Shown in pieces: positions 10,972 through 21,168 of a stretch of DNA of 63,426 nucleotides. A program made the position numbers and the translations under genes. Source of the stretch: Macrocybe gigantea (lineage: Eukaryota; Basidiomycota; Agaricomycetes; Agaricales; Callistosporiaceae); NCBI GenBank assembly GCA_011319805.1, contig SJRY01000219.1, forward strand, positions 1 through 63,426, in the 5' to 3' direction. The notes below the pieces were generated by a model, which did no database searches, had not been told where the DNA came from, and saw only the letters and a program-made list of their open reading frames with translations. The stretch's first letter is position 1, and each line of letters starts with the position of its first letter.

Positions 10972-12081
10972 GATGCGTCGGCCTCCGCATTACGCTGCGG
11001 GGAGGCATTAGAATGTTTGGACTTGATCATGTCCGATCACGTACCAGCTGATAGTGTTGTTTGATCCACTCGGGATCAAAGTGATTCTTCCAGAAGGCAC
11101 ACTTCCGGTCATCGGTGGAGTGGTCTTTGCCGCAGCTAAGGCACTTTGGAGCATGCGGGCAGGGTTGACCTGCCGGGGTTGCCTCACGAGGAGGGTTGGC
11201 CTTGGGTCTTGCCTTGCAGCAAGATGCAAGTGTGCGATGGTGCTCTTTCCTGTGGGATTCCCCACAGATCGGACATCGGAGGGATTGTTGGTTACACTTT
11301 AAAGTGGAGTGTCCCCAACGCCAACAGTGTTCACAGAGAGGAACTCCCGGCGATGAGAGAGCGGCGCAGAAACGGCATCGCCAGTTCTGGACCATAACGG
11401 TGCAGTTGTCCAGAGCTTTGACGTTCTGGCCAGTGGACGTATCTTCGATATTGAACCAAACGGTCGCGGTATCAGAATTTTTGGAGTTGCGCATGACACG
11501 AGGGACTCCAACGAGGGTGATGAGGTCCGAGAATGAAGAATCCCAGAGAATCTCATATGCTTGCCGGGCCGTGATGACACTTCCATCGGCATTGAAGTAA
11601 GGTACGTCGAGCAGTTTCACATAGGAAACGCTCATAGGAATAGCGAGCTCGACAGTAGAACCGGTCAGAGCACACCAGAGGGCAGCCTCATGCAGAATGC
11701 CGAGGTCCTTGGGCAATGCCACCTTTGTCATCAAACACGAAAACAAGGAGGCGGAATGGTCCTGGATGGATTCACATTGGATCCAGGATTTACCAGTGGT
11801 CAGCCCTCGATTGAAGGCAGAGAGAAGAGTCCCAGCAGCAACAGATGTATTGTCCGCCTGGAAAGTAAGGATACCCTGACATTGCGTCGGGATGGGCCAT
11901 GGGAAGTGGACTTCGCTTTTTTCTTAGGCGGTCCGGAAGGCTCCCCGGTTGCTTCCTTTTGCAAGGAGACAATCTTCTCAGCAGGAGGTGCGGAAATGTT
12001 TTTGCCAGAGCTACAATAGCTTCGGCGGGAGTATTGGCCAGTTGGGCCAAGGCTTGTGCATAAGAGCGCTTGCCGGAAGAT
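10968..12081 (-). pseudogene. LINE ORF1, copy C
   Basis: ORF1 C-terminal two thirds: a 239-aa open part (11027-11746) with CEHCWRWGHSTLKC, CPICGESHRKEHH and CLSCGKDHSTDDRKC knuckles, preceded by the Lys-rich SFCKE/LQKEA region. The ORF1/ORF2 overlap ATGA is at 10968-10971. A stop at 11027 and a frameshift near 11870 break it. Confidence 0.8.
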
Positions 12082-12210
12082 TCGCTTCCTTTTGCAAGGA
12101 TATGATCTTTTCTGCAGGGAGGTGCGGGAATGTCTTTGCCAATGCTACGATGGCTTCGGCGGGAGTGTTGGCTGGTTGGGCCAAGGCTTGCGCATATGAG
12201 CGCTTGCCAC
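12082..12210 (-). mobile_element. Short duplicated LINE ORF1 segment
   Basis: About 129 bp on the minus strand repeat the ORF1 segment encoding GKRSYAQALAQPANTPAEA and LQKEA, which is also present just to the left (about 11950-12080). It ends exactly where the 5' UTR of copy D begins. This looks like a fragment of another copy caught at a junction. Confidence 0.65.
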
Positions 12211-12405
12211 TGCTTCTCTTTCCACAACCCCCACTTGTAAACAACTGTAAACAACTCTCACAAATCGCACTCCTCGTTCTACGGTGACGACACTTGGGAC
12301 GATCTTGATCAGGTTGCAGATCCGGATACCTATATCCTTGAGCACCCCCCGTTTTTAAAATCGCGAAAATCGGCTGAAAATCCACCGATTTATTAGAGTT
12401 TTTCA
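12211..12405 (+). promoter_or_regulatory. LINE 5' UTR, likely internal promoter region
   Basis: About 195 bp precede the ORF1 ATG. Homologous 5' UTRs occur at 33583-33778, 45416-45613 and, on the minus strand, 30691-30889. The last 30 bases (GATTTATTAGAGTTTTTCA before ATG) are conserved between copies. Full-length LINEs normally carry an internal promoter here; I see no specific box, so the promoter role is inferred. Confidence 0.55.
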
Positions 12406-14269
12406 ATGAGCGACGATCTGCTCAACATTGTCGGCGGCGGTGGACCTCCACCGCTAAATCCCCACCCAGGTCGGACCTCCTCTGGTCCTTCTCAATCCCC
12501 TGCTCCACCCCCAGCTCGCTCTGGAGACAGGAGCCTTCTCTTTCAAGGCGGCGACGGCCTTATGGACACCGACAATGCTGGCCCTTCTAACACTGGCGGG
12601 TCTGCCGAACCCACTGTGCCCCCCTCTCCGTCGATGCTGTCCACTGAGCCAGCTTACAATGACAATTCTATCGGATAGCGATCTTTCCAGAAGGGCATCA
12701 GTTCCTTCACGGTGAAGCGAAGGCCGCTACCGAGTCCCTCGCTGCCCTCAAGGATTGGATCCTTAAGGTCAGCAAAGCCTCTGTCTCCATTCTGGCAGGC
12801 TACCAGTTTGCCATTGCTGAGGGTATTGCGGCCTTGGTCGCCACTGCTGGCGATGTCAACATGTTTTCTGTCCCTACATTGGAGGGACCTCAGCATCAAC
12901 TCGGTGCGCGCTTGCAGAGTATTGTGAACGCGCACCTTCCCACTTGCGGGAAGTCAACCCGCTTTGCCGACCCCGCCACTCACCACTCTCCTTCTGGTAC
13001 TGTGCGACCAGAGGACTCTCGTTCGAATCAGGGTGCTCCTCCCCCGAGACCGGCTCGGAACCCGAACCACCCTCCTCTACCCTCTCGTGCATGATCTCGT
13101 TCCCGGACCCCTGGACATGGACCGCCCCCCCCGGTCAATAGGGCTACTCGCCCATCTTCCGGCAAGCGCTCTTATGCGCAAGCCTTGGCCCAACCAGCCA
13201 ATACTCCCGCCGAGGCTATTGTAGCCCTGGCAAAAACATTTCCACACCTCCCTGCTGAGAAGATTGTCTCCTTGCAAAAGGAAGCGACTGGGGAGTCATC
13301 AGGACCGCCCAAGAAGAAGGCGAAGTCCACCTCTCATGGACCGTCCCGGCGTAATATCCGGGTCAGTTACTCTTTCCCAGGTGACAACGATTCCGTTGCT
13401 GCTGGAGCTCTCCTGAATGCCCTTAATAGGGCGTTGACTACTGGCAAGTCCTGGATTCACTGTGAATCCATCCAGGATCACTCCGCCTCCTCATTCTCCT
13501 GTTTGATGACGAGGGTGGCTTCTCCGAAAGACCTCGGCATTTTGCGCGAGGCTGCTCTCCGCTGTGCTCCGGCAGGTTCTACTGTCGAGCTAGCTATTCC
13601 GATGAGCGTTTCCTATCTGAAACTGCTTGACGTGCCCTACTTCAACACCGATAGCAGTATTATCACTGCTTGGCAAGCTTATGAGATTCTTCGAGATTCT
13701 TCGTTCTCGGATCTCATCACTCTCGTTGGAGTTCCGCGTGTTATGCGCAACTCTAAAAATTCCGATATTGCAACCGTCTGGTTCAACATCGAAGACACGT
13801 CAACTGGCCAGAACATTAAAGCTCTGGACAATTGCACCGTCATGGTCAGGAACTGGCGCTGCCGATTCAAGGCTGCTCTATCTTCGCCGGGAGTTCCTCT
13901 CTGCGAACGTTGTTGGTGCTGGGGCACTCAGCTCTTAAGTGCAACCAGCAGTCCCTTCGCTGTCCGCTCTGTGGGGAATCCCACAGAAAAGAACATCACC
14001 GCACCCTGGCATCCTGCTGTAAGGCACGACCCAAGGCCAACCCTCCTCGTGAGGCCACGCCGGCAGGCCAGCCCTGCCCTCATCCTCCTAAGTGTCTCAG
14101 CTGCAGCCGAGACCACTCCACTGACGACCGGAAGTGTCCCTTCTGGAAAAATCACTTTGATCCAGATTGGATCAAGGAACATTATAAGCTGGTACGTGAT
14201 TGCAAACAATCAGATAACAATTATCCTAATGCCTCCCCGCAGTGTAATGCGGAGGCTGACACATCATGA
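12406..14269 (+). pseudogene. LINE ORF1 zinc-knuckle protein, copy D
   Basis: The start ATG at 12406 (MSDDLLNIVGGGG) is shared with copies F, H and L. The N-terminus is Pro/Ser/Gly-rich, followed by a helical Ala-rich part, a Lys-rich basic stretch (GPPKKKAKSTSHGPSRR) and C-terminal Cys/His knuckles (CERCWCWG, CPLCGESHRKEHH, CLSCSRDHSTDDRKC). A one-base loss near 12673, a TGA at 13093-13095 (CGA in other copies) and a one-base loss in the first knuckle near 13924 split it. Expected intact length is about 580-620 aa. Confidence 0.85.
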
Positions 14270-17200
14270 GTGTCTCCTCAGGTAGTGCAGCCTCGGCTGT
14301 GGTCCCCGGTTCAAGGGGACGCTCATTGATTTCTTCTTTTCGTATTTTCTCTCAGAATGTAAATAGAAAATATGTACACATGGACATGCTCCTCTCTACT
14401 CTCGGGAGGGATTATGATATTCTGTTTTTCCAAGAACCCGCTTGGAATCTCATAAGACACGCTCCGTCTGCCCTCAATGTTGAGGGCGAGGCAGTAATTG
14501 GTGGTCCCACTCATCCAGACTGGACCTGTATCATCCGCCGATCATCTCTCGAGGATCCCCCTCAGGTTATGGCCTATGTACATAACAGGCTTCGTCGCCT
14601 GCATCCATCCCTTCGTTGCGACCTAGTTGATAGTCGCGATCTTATGATTGTTAGCTTTGCCACCCCTGGCGAGCCTCTCTTTCTTGCTAATGCATACTCT
14701 GATGTGGATGCTAGCGCCATCCGTCTCCTGCATGATTGTGCAGAGCGTCCCGATTTCCCCAACTTGATTTATCTCGGAGGGGACTTCAATTGTCATTATG
14801 AACTCTGGGATGGAGTTCATAATTCACAGCGTTCTTGAGGAGAGATGCTGTGTAATGCAGCTCTTGATCTCGGTCTAGAATGGTCGGAACCCAGTAACCC
14901 TGGGCCAACGTTCATTTCACATAACCCTGAGCTCTGGCCCTCGGTTATTGATTTGATGTTCATCCCCATCGATAGTGTGGATTGTCATCCTCGCATTGTT
15001 GATGCGCTCAAGTTGACATCAGACCACGCTCCGTTGTCACTTGTATTGGACATTCCCCTGCTTGACTTATCTGTCCGGCATCGAATGCTGAGCAAAGACA
15101 GTGTGCCGGAGTTTATCTCTGACATTGCTGGCGATCTTCTTGGGATGGACACAGTCCCTATCGAGACTACCAACGACCTCGAAAGTGTCTTGCTGACACT
15201 CTCGAAGGCCATTGACTGAGCTTGGAACCTTCATTCTAAGGAATGCAAGCTTTCGAAACGGAGCAAAGGTTGGTGGAACCAACACTGCTCTGAGACTCTT
15301 GATACTTTCAGGCAAACCCATACTGAAAGGGATCATCGCATCTGGCAGCGAGCTGTCAAAGATGCTAAATGTGCCTTCTTTGATCAGTGGATCAAAGAGG
15401 TTGCCGAAAAATCTCGTCGTCCATGGAATTTAGCTGCGTGGATGAAACAGAGACCTTTACCAGATTACGAAGCTATCTCTTATCAGGGACAGCCATGCAA
15501 CTCTATCGAAGCGCTCTGGAATGTGCTTGATAAGTCTTATAATGCTGCATCTGATCGCGCAGTTAATTTGGATTGCCTTAACGATCTCAAAGCGCATCCG
15601 GTAAGGGACTGGGTCCCTTTCTCTGCTACAGAACTCTGAGAGTCCTTGGAGCCTGGTAGCAATACATCGGCACCAGGACCAGATCATCTGTCTTGGAGCC
15701 ATGTTAAACAGCTGGTGAAGTTCCCTTACGTAGCTGCATTTATCTTGAACATTGCAAATGCATGTTTAGACCTGGGCATTGGCCCTCTTACTTCAAGCAG
15801 AGTTTGTCCATTATCATTCCGAAACCTGGCAAACCTGCATACGATACCCCAAAAGCCTTTCGTCCGATTGTGCTCTTGAATACCCTCGGCAAGCTTGTCG
15901 AGAAAATGCTGGTGCGACGTATGCAGTACGAAGCGACCAAATTTGCTGTCTTCGATCCGAAACAGTTTGGCGGCATCCGTCAGAATTCAACTGAGGATGC
16001 TGGAGTCTTCCTTACCCACATTATCCGCCAAGGATGGTCTAGGGGCTTCAAAACGAGTGTCATCACCTTTGATGTTGCTCAATATTTCCCTTCACTCAAC
16101 CACCGTATGTTAGTGAAGATTCTTCAACACGGAGGCTTTGCACGACAAGTGTCAAAGTTCTTTGAATTGTATCTCATTGGGCGTAAGACTTCCTATGCCT
16201 GGCGCAGCGCTACTTCTCCAGAGTTCGACGCCGACGTTGGGGTTGGTCAAGGCTCTGCTCTCTCTCCAGTATTGTCAGTGCTTTATTTAGCGCCGGTGCT
16301 GAAATTATATCAGAAAGCTGGTGACATGCCAGTTATCATGTCATTCGTCGATGATGGACTGATTATTGCTCAGTCCAAATCCACAGCGGACAATGTCCCG
16401 AAACTGCAGAGGGCATACGCACTTGTGCACAACCTCTTCACTGACTTCGGCCTTGTTGTAGAACACAACAAAACTGAACTACAGCATTTTTCGCGCAATA
16501 GTGCAGACCCTCGTCTGTCTATTGACTTGGGATTTGCTCTGTTCATGGGCAATACCCCTCTTCGACCCAAGGATGTCTGGCGATACCTTGGCTTCTTCTT
16601 GGACACACGCCTCTCATTTAAGGAGCACGTTCATTTCTACGCCACAAAGGCCCTGACTACGGCTAGAGCCTTTCAGATGTTAGGCAACTCTGTCCGAGGC
16701 TTATCCCCTCAACAGAAGCGCATCCTCTACCTGTCATGCACGCATCTGATCGCAACGTATGGCTGTTTATTATGGAACTTCAATGGCATGCGTAACATCG
16801 CACTGTTGAAACAATTACGCCAGATGCAGCGTAAAGCTTGCATTTGGATCAATGGACAGTTTCGCACCACTCCCGAGGGTGCGGCTGAGACGATGGCCTG
16901 TGTCGAACCTATCAGCGGGTTCATCAAAAGGCTGAAAGTCGGGTCCTCTGCCCGCCTCGCCAATTCCAATCTAAGACATGCTCTCAGATTAATCAGTACG
17001 CCCGCTTTAGCTGGGGGCAACCCATCTACAGTGAGAAATCTCACTGCTCTATCGGACAGGCAGCGATCTGCACTCAAGTCCCCTCTCAAGGATCTGGTGG
17101 ATCTGAAACCACCACTCTTTTTAACCACGGATTATTTTGCTGATGCAAATAACCCGGGCAAGCAGCTTGTCGACCAGTTTGGCAGTCGCTTTGAGATCCA

Positions 17201-18173
17201 TAAGCTACTTGGCCGAGATGAGGACTCGGTGAAAGCTTATCGTGTATCGCTGGATCAGACACTTGTTCAGTGTTTGGTCCAGCATGATTGCTCTTATGTG
17301 AGTAGTGATGGCTCCGTGCCCACGAAAGCAGAAGTGCCCTTCAAGCAGTCTGTTGCCGCTTCGCGTGTGTATCGTGAAGGCAGACTGGTTTCTGAAATTC
17401 GTCAACCGGTTGGTAAAGCAACCAGTGATGATGCTGAGCTTATTGGATTGCGAATGGCGATCCAAAAGGCCATCGCACAAGATGGAGTCAATTCTGTTGT
17501 GTGTTTTTTGGACTCGATGAATGCAATCAATCGCATCATCGATTGCAATCCTCACTCTGTGCAGTCGCATTCTATTGCACTGTGCAGATCTTTGAAAGCT
17601 TGGCTCTCAGAAACTGAGCAGTGCCGGATTGATTTCTGGCACATCCCTTCTAAATAGAAGTGGACAATACAAGTCGAAGCTCACGAGTTTGCTCGGAGCC
17701 TCGATGTTCCCTTGGGGATTCGTCCCCTCTATACCACCGACGGCCTTTGAAAGGAGGCTGACGATGATATGCATAGCACTTGGTTCCAGAATTCTGGGAA
17801 CAAGAAATATATTGGTGCTTCCACGTTTCGTTTTCATGAGGCAGGAAAGCCAAATTCCTATGAACGCCCCTCTCGGAAGAGAATGGGCTTCATGAAGCTT
17901 GTGACAGAGAATGGGCTTTATGCTCGCTGCACACGACTTGCATGCGGCCACGCCCCGATCAATGCGTATCGGGCACGGTTTAATTTCATGGAGAGCGACT
18001 TATGCTCTTGCAGACGAGGGCCCGAAGACTCCGTCCACGTCATGACTCAGTGCCGCAACTGGCACAGGCCAACTGAACGCCAGTTCGATGCATTTGTGCA
18101 TCACTGGTTTATCAAGTACCTTGCATCCAACAAGGCGGCAGGAGCTTTTATCCCGGATCCAGGCGGTGGGTGA
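14266..18173 (+). pseudogene. LINE ORF2: endonuclease, reverse transcriptase, RNase H
   Basis: About 1,302 codons. The endonuclease (residues 1-260) has FQEPAWNL, GGDFNCHYELWDGV, VIDLMFIP and TSDHAPLSL. The RT (about 500-800) has FDVAQYFPSLNHRM, GVGQGSALSPVL and FVDDGLIIA (16344-16355). The thumb region includes GCLLWNFNGM. RNase H (about 1000-1130) has SSDGS, DDAELIGLRMA and FLDSMNAINRI. The C-terminus has CSCRRGPEDSVHVMTQC. Stops: TGA near 14836, 15217 and 15637 (each CGA in relatives) and TAG near 17656 (TGG in relatives). A one-base loss near 15775 shifts frame. The longest open part is 15762-17657. Confidence 0.9.
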
Positions 18174-18548
18174 CTGCCGCCCTGTAGCGGAGATTGCCCA
18201 GGGCAACCTAGGCAATCTTAAAGCAGTAGGACCAGTGACCGAAGCGCTGATCGAGCACTATGCGAACTGCAAACTTCGCGACAGCATCCGTTATAGGTCC
18301 TTTTGGACCTTTTATGTGGAATTGACCACAGCCAGCCCTTCGGGGCTGGGGGACGGTGCTCAAGCAAGTGAGTATGCATGAGCTTGGGTCTTTTAGCTCG
18401 AGCGCGGGCACGAGAGAGCAGGGCATTATAGCCCTCTATGTATTCTCCTTCAGTCTGGGTTGGATCAGACTCATCGTATTTATAGTAGGTACTGGTGTGT
18501 ATTTACAAGTGGACTGCCATCGTGCACCGCTATATAAATTGTTGATTT
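18174..18548 (+). other. LINE copy D 3' UTR with two hairpins
   Basis: Non-coding. It contains AGGTCC-TTTT-GGACCT (18295-18310) and CCAGCCC-TTCG-GGGCTGG (18332-18349, a UUCG tetraloop). It ends in the conserved TATATAAATTGTTGATTT directly before poly(A). Related copies keep stems at matching sites with different bases. Recognition by the element's own RT is a possible role (inference). Confidence 0.65.
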
Positions 18549-18571
18549 AAAAAAAAAAAAAAAAAAAAAAA

Positions 18572-20219
18572 GGACCCGCGTCCTTCTATTGATTTGGGTT
18601 TTGCCCCATTCACGGGTAACACTCCCTTGCAACCCAAGGAGGTGTGGAGATACCTTGGGTTCTTTCTGGACGCGCGCCTGTCTTTCAAGGAACACATCCG
18701 CTTCTATGCAATGAAAGCGCTGACTACAGCCAGGGCTTTCCAGATGTTGGGCAACTCTGTGCGAGGGCTATCCCCTCAATGGAAGCGCATCCTTTACCTG
18801 TCATGTGCGCGTCCTATTGCAATGTATGGCTGTTTGCTATGGAACTTCAATGGTATGCATAATGTTGCACTAATGAAGCAGTTATGCCAGATGCAGCGTA
18901 AGGCTTGCATTTGGATTAATGGTCAGTTCTGCACCACTCCGGAGGGTGCAGCTGAAACCATGGCCTGTGTCGAACCTATCACCGGGTTTATCAAGCGTTT
19001 GAAGGTCGGGTCCTCTGCCCGGCTGGCTAATTCCAACTTGAGGCATGCCCTCAGGGCTCTGACCACCCCACCTGCAGCGGGGGGTGATCCTTCGAGGTCA
19101 AAGAACTTGACCTCCCTCTCAGACAGGCAGTGTACTGTGCTCAAGTCCCCTCTCAAGGATTTGGTGGACCTTAAACCACCTAACTTTTTATCCACGGACT
19201 ATTTTGCAGATGCGAATAATCTGGGCAGGTGGCTCGTTGACCAGTTCAGCAGCCGCCTTGAGATCCATAAGCTCCTTGGCAGAGATGAAGACTCTGTCAA
19301 GGCTTATCGCACATCGCTTGAACAGACACTCGCTAAGTGCCAGCTTGAGCCCAACTGTGTATACACGAGTAGTGATGGCGCCGTACCCATGAAAGCTGAT
19401 ACACACAGACAGTCAGTGTATTCATCCTGGGTCTACCGAGGCAATACACTTGTTTTCAAAACTCATCAGCCTGTCGGTAAAGCGACAAGCGATGACTCCG
19501 AGCTAATTGGATTGCGTATGTCGATCCAGAAGGCTATCGCACAGGATGGAGCCACATCCATCGTGTGCTTCCTCGACTCGATGAATGTGATCAATCGCAT
19601 CATCGATTGTAACCCTCACTCTGTGCAGTCGCATTCTATCACACTGTGCACTTTATTGCAGGCTTGGTTTGCCCGGTCCGACCTGCACCAGATTTCATTC
19701 TGGCACGTCCCCTCCTCTTGGAAGTGGGCTATCCAAGTCGAAGCGCACGAGCATACCTCAGGGCATAGTCCCCTCTATACCACAGACGCTCTCCATAAGG
19801 AGGTGGATGATGATATGCATACCTCCTGGTTCCATGATTCTGGAATCAAGAAATACATCGGCGCCTCCACATTTCGATTCCACGACGCTGGAAAGCCTGA
19901 GTCCTATGAGCGCCCGCTTCGCAAAAGAACGGGCTTCATGAAACTAGTGACAGGCAACGAGCTATTTGCTCACTGCTGTCGCGTTGCATGTGGACATGCA
20001 CCGATCAATGCATATCGAGCGCGGTTTAATTTTGTTGAGAGCGAGGAGTGCTCCTGCGGGCGGGGTCCTGAGGACTCTGTTCACGTTATGACTCTGTGCC
20101 GTAACTGGAACAGGCCAGCCGAATGCCAGTACGACGCCTTTGTGCGTTCCTGGTTTGTCAAGTACCTAACGTCTAATAAGGCAGCGGGTGCTTTTATCCC
20201 GGATCCGGGGGGCGGGTAA
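18572..20219 (+). pseudogene. LINE ORF2 C-terminal half, uninterrupted 541-aa frame
   Basis: The longest undamaged LINE frame of this subfamily in the window. It begins with SIDLGFAPFTGNTPLQPKE, continues through the thumb region (KEHIRFYAMKALTTARAFQM), the RNase H (TSSDGAVPMKAD, ELIGLRMSI, FLDSMNVI) and the terminal Cys/His motif CSCGRGPEDSVHVMTLC, and ends PDPGGG-stop. It lacks the endonuclease and RT catalytic core because of 5' truncation, so it is a dead fragment even though open. Its good preservation suggests a young insertion. Confidence 0.85.
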
Positions 20220-20290
20220 CTGCCTCCTCATAGCGGGGGATACTCAGGGTTATGGCTCCCTGCGGGGCCTCTGCGCGGAAGTAACCGCAA

Positions 20291-20306
20291 CCGGCCTCCG
20301 GGCTGG
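20291..20306 (+). other. Conserved 3' UTR hairpin (UCCG loop) in LINE copy E
   Basis: CCGGCC-TCCG-GGCTGG can form a 6-bp stem with a UNCG-type loop. The equivalent place in copy K (44500-44515, minus strand) reads CCAGCC-CUUG-GGCUGG, and copy D has a UUCG-capped stem nearby. Pairing is kept although bases differ. Confidence 0.5.
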
Positions 20307-20413
20307 GGGACCCAGAGCATCAATTCAATATGGTGCTCGACGAAAGCGAACACCGAGCATTATTGTGCAGCGCAGACTTTGCGACACCTGTTGTTATGGG
20401 CCCTTTGGGACCC

Positions 20414-20733
20414 TGTTAGGCTAGACGAATCTCAGAAGGACTCGGGCAGACTAAGTGCGAGAGTGGTCTTGAGATGATGGCAAAAGGAATATTAAGCCTA
20501 GCACTACTGGTACATCTGGGAGTCCTTATATACATTACAGTACTCAAGCACGGACCATGGGCTGCGCAATGCTGTGGACTGCGGATGAGTAAGACTGGAA
20601 GGAGATGACTCAGGATGACTAGGGAAGTGGGATGACTCGATGGCTGCGCGCTGCGCAGCATGATGGGGGAGATAAGGGATGTGGGAAAGATAAGATAAGA
20701 AAATGAATAGTCCTTTGGGCGGCATCTGTAACA
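20414..20733 (-). repeat. Gypsy 3' LTR
   Basis: 320 bp; on the plus strand it starts TGTTAGGCTAGACG and ends GCATCTGTAACA. It differs from the other LTR by four transitions (three in CpG context) and one missing A. The element end is TG...CA with the GACCC target duplication outside. Confidence 0.93.
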
Positions 20734-20746
20734 TCACCCTCTCTTT
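20734..20746 (-). promoter_or_regulatory. Polypurine tract of the gypsy element
   Basis: On the minus strand AAAGAGAGGGTGA lies immediately before the 3' LTR, the position where plus-strand DNA synthesis is primed in LTR retrotransposons. The same tract precedes the 3' LTR of the decayed copy at about 58984-58996. Confidence 0.8.
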
Positions 20747-20770
20747 AGATTCGTGTCCTCGCGAAAAACC

Positions 20771-21168
20771 TTAGTCCAGCTGTCCCCACCCAGTATTGGT
20801 CTCCCAGGCGGTCGCGGCACACGGGGCCCATGTATGAATGAGCTCTTCATTATAGGCGCGAATGTGGTGGAGTGTGGTGGCGAGGAGTTTAAGTCGCCGG
20901 TTTTCTGTGCGAAGCATTTCCATTGCTTCGCGAAGCGCGATACGTTCAGCTGCAGTGGGGCCGGTCCCATCAGGGGTTCTCCCGGTCCAGAGGTGCGTGC
21001 GGACAGTCATAACATAGCGCATATATGCGCCGAGTGTGATGGCGAGGGGGTCCATGTAGTCGCTAGCATTGAGAATCCTTGCCAGATTCTCGAGGTCGCT
21101 TGGGCGGTTGGGGGTAGGTGCGCGCTGCCCTCGCTGCTGTCAATGCTGATGGGGGCGTTGGTGGTCAT
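20771..21168 (-). pseudogene. Third ORF downstream of gypsy pol, unknown product (~130 aa)
   Basis: The ATG (21166-21168) overlaps the pol stop as ATGA (21165-21168) in the restored pol frame. The protein begins MTTNAPISIDSS and contains ENLARILNASDYMDPLAI, a basic/leucine-rich helix with coiled-coil character (LREAMEMLRTENRRLKLL) and an end GWGQLD. A net frameshift splits the first 30 codons from the rest (20771-21055 is open). The decayed copy at 58234-58960 has the first part in one frame, supporting a real gene. I do not recognise a family; it has no clear signal peptide or membrane segment, so an envelope protein is not supported. Confidence 0.6.

Larger units (their letters stand above)
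8900..12081 (-). mobile_element. LINE copy C, internally deleted, minus strand
   Basis: The poly(T) at 8900-8918 is its 3' tail. The order is 3' UTR, shortened ORF2 and most of ORF1, with no 5' UTR. The ORF2 lacks most of the RNase H region (junction near 9567) and the whole reverse transcriptase core (junction near 9905). The element is about 3.2 kb instead of about 6.4 kb. It is followed at 12082-12210 by a second short ORF1 piece in the same orientation. Confidence 0.85.
12211..18571 (+). mobile_element. LINE copy D, the most complete Tad/I-type element
   Basis: About 6.36 kb: 5' UTR 12211-12405, ORF1 12406-14269, ORF2 14266-18173, 3' UTR 18174-18548 and poly(A) 18549-18571. The 5' end TGCTTCTCTTTCC also starts copy H at 33583, which suggests it is the true 5' terminus. 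ORF2 combines APE endonuclease, RT, RNase H and a C-terminal CxC...HxxxxC, as in Tad1/I-group LINEs. Frameshifts and CGA-to-TGA stops make it inactive. No target duplication is visible, because both flanks are other LINE sequence. Confidence 0.9.
18572..20413 (+). mobile_element. LINE copy E, 5'-truncated, first part
   Basis: Starts inside ORF2 after the RT catalytic motif and runs through the RNase H and C-terminus into the 3' UTR. At 20413 the 3' UTR is interrupted by a complete gypsy element; it continues at 26933-27187 to its poly(A). The GACCC at the break is duplicated on both sides, as expected for the gypsy insertion. It directly follows the poly(A) of copy D. Confidence 0.88.

Noticed and set aside
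20771..21055. Envelope-like protein in the third gypsy ORF
   Set aside because: No signal peptide, membrane segment or cysteine pattern is visible; the helix is charged and leucine-rich.
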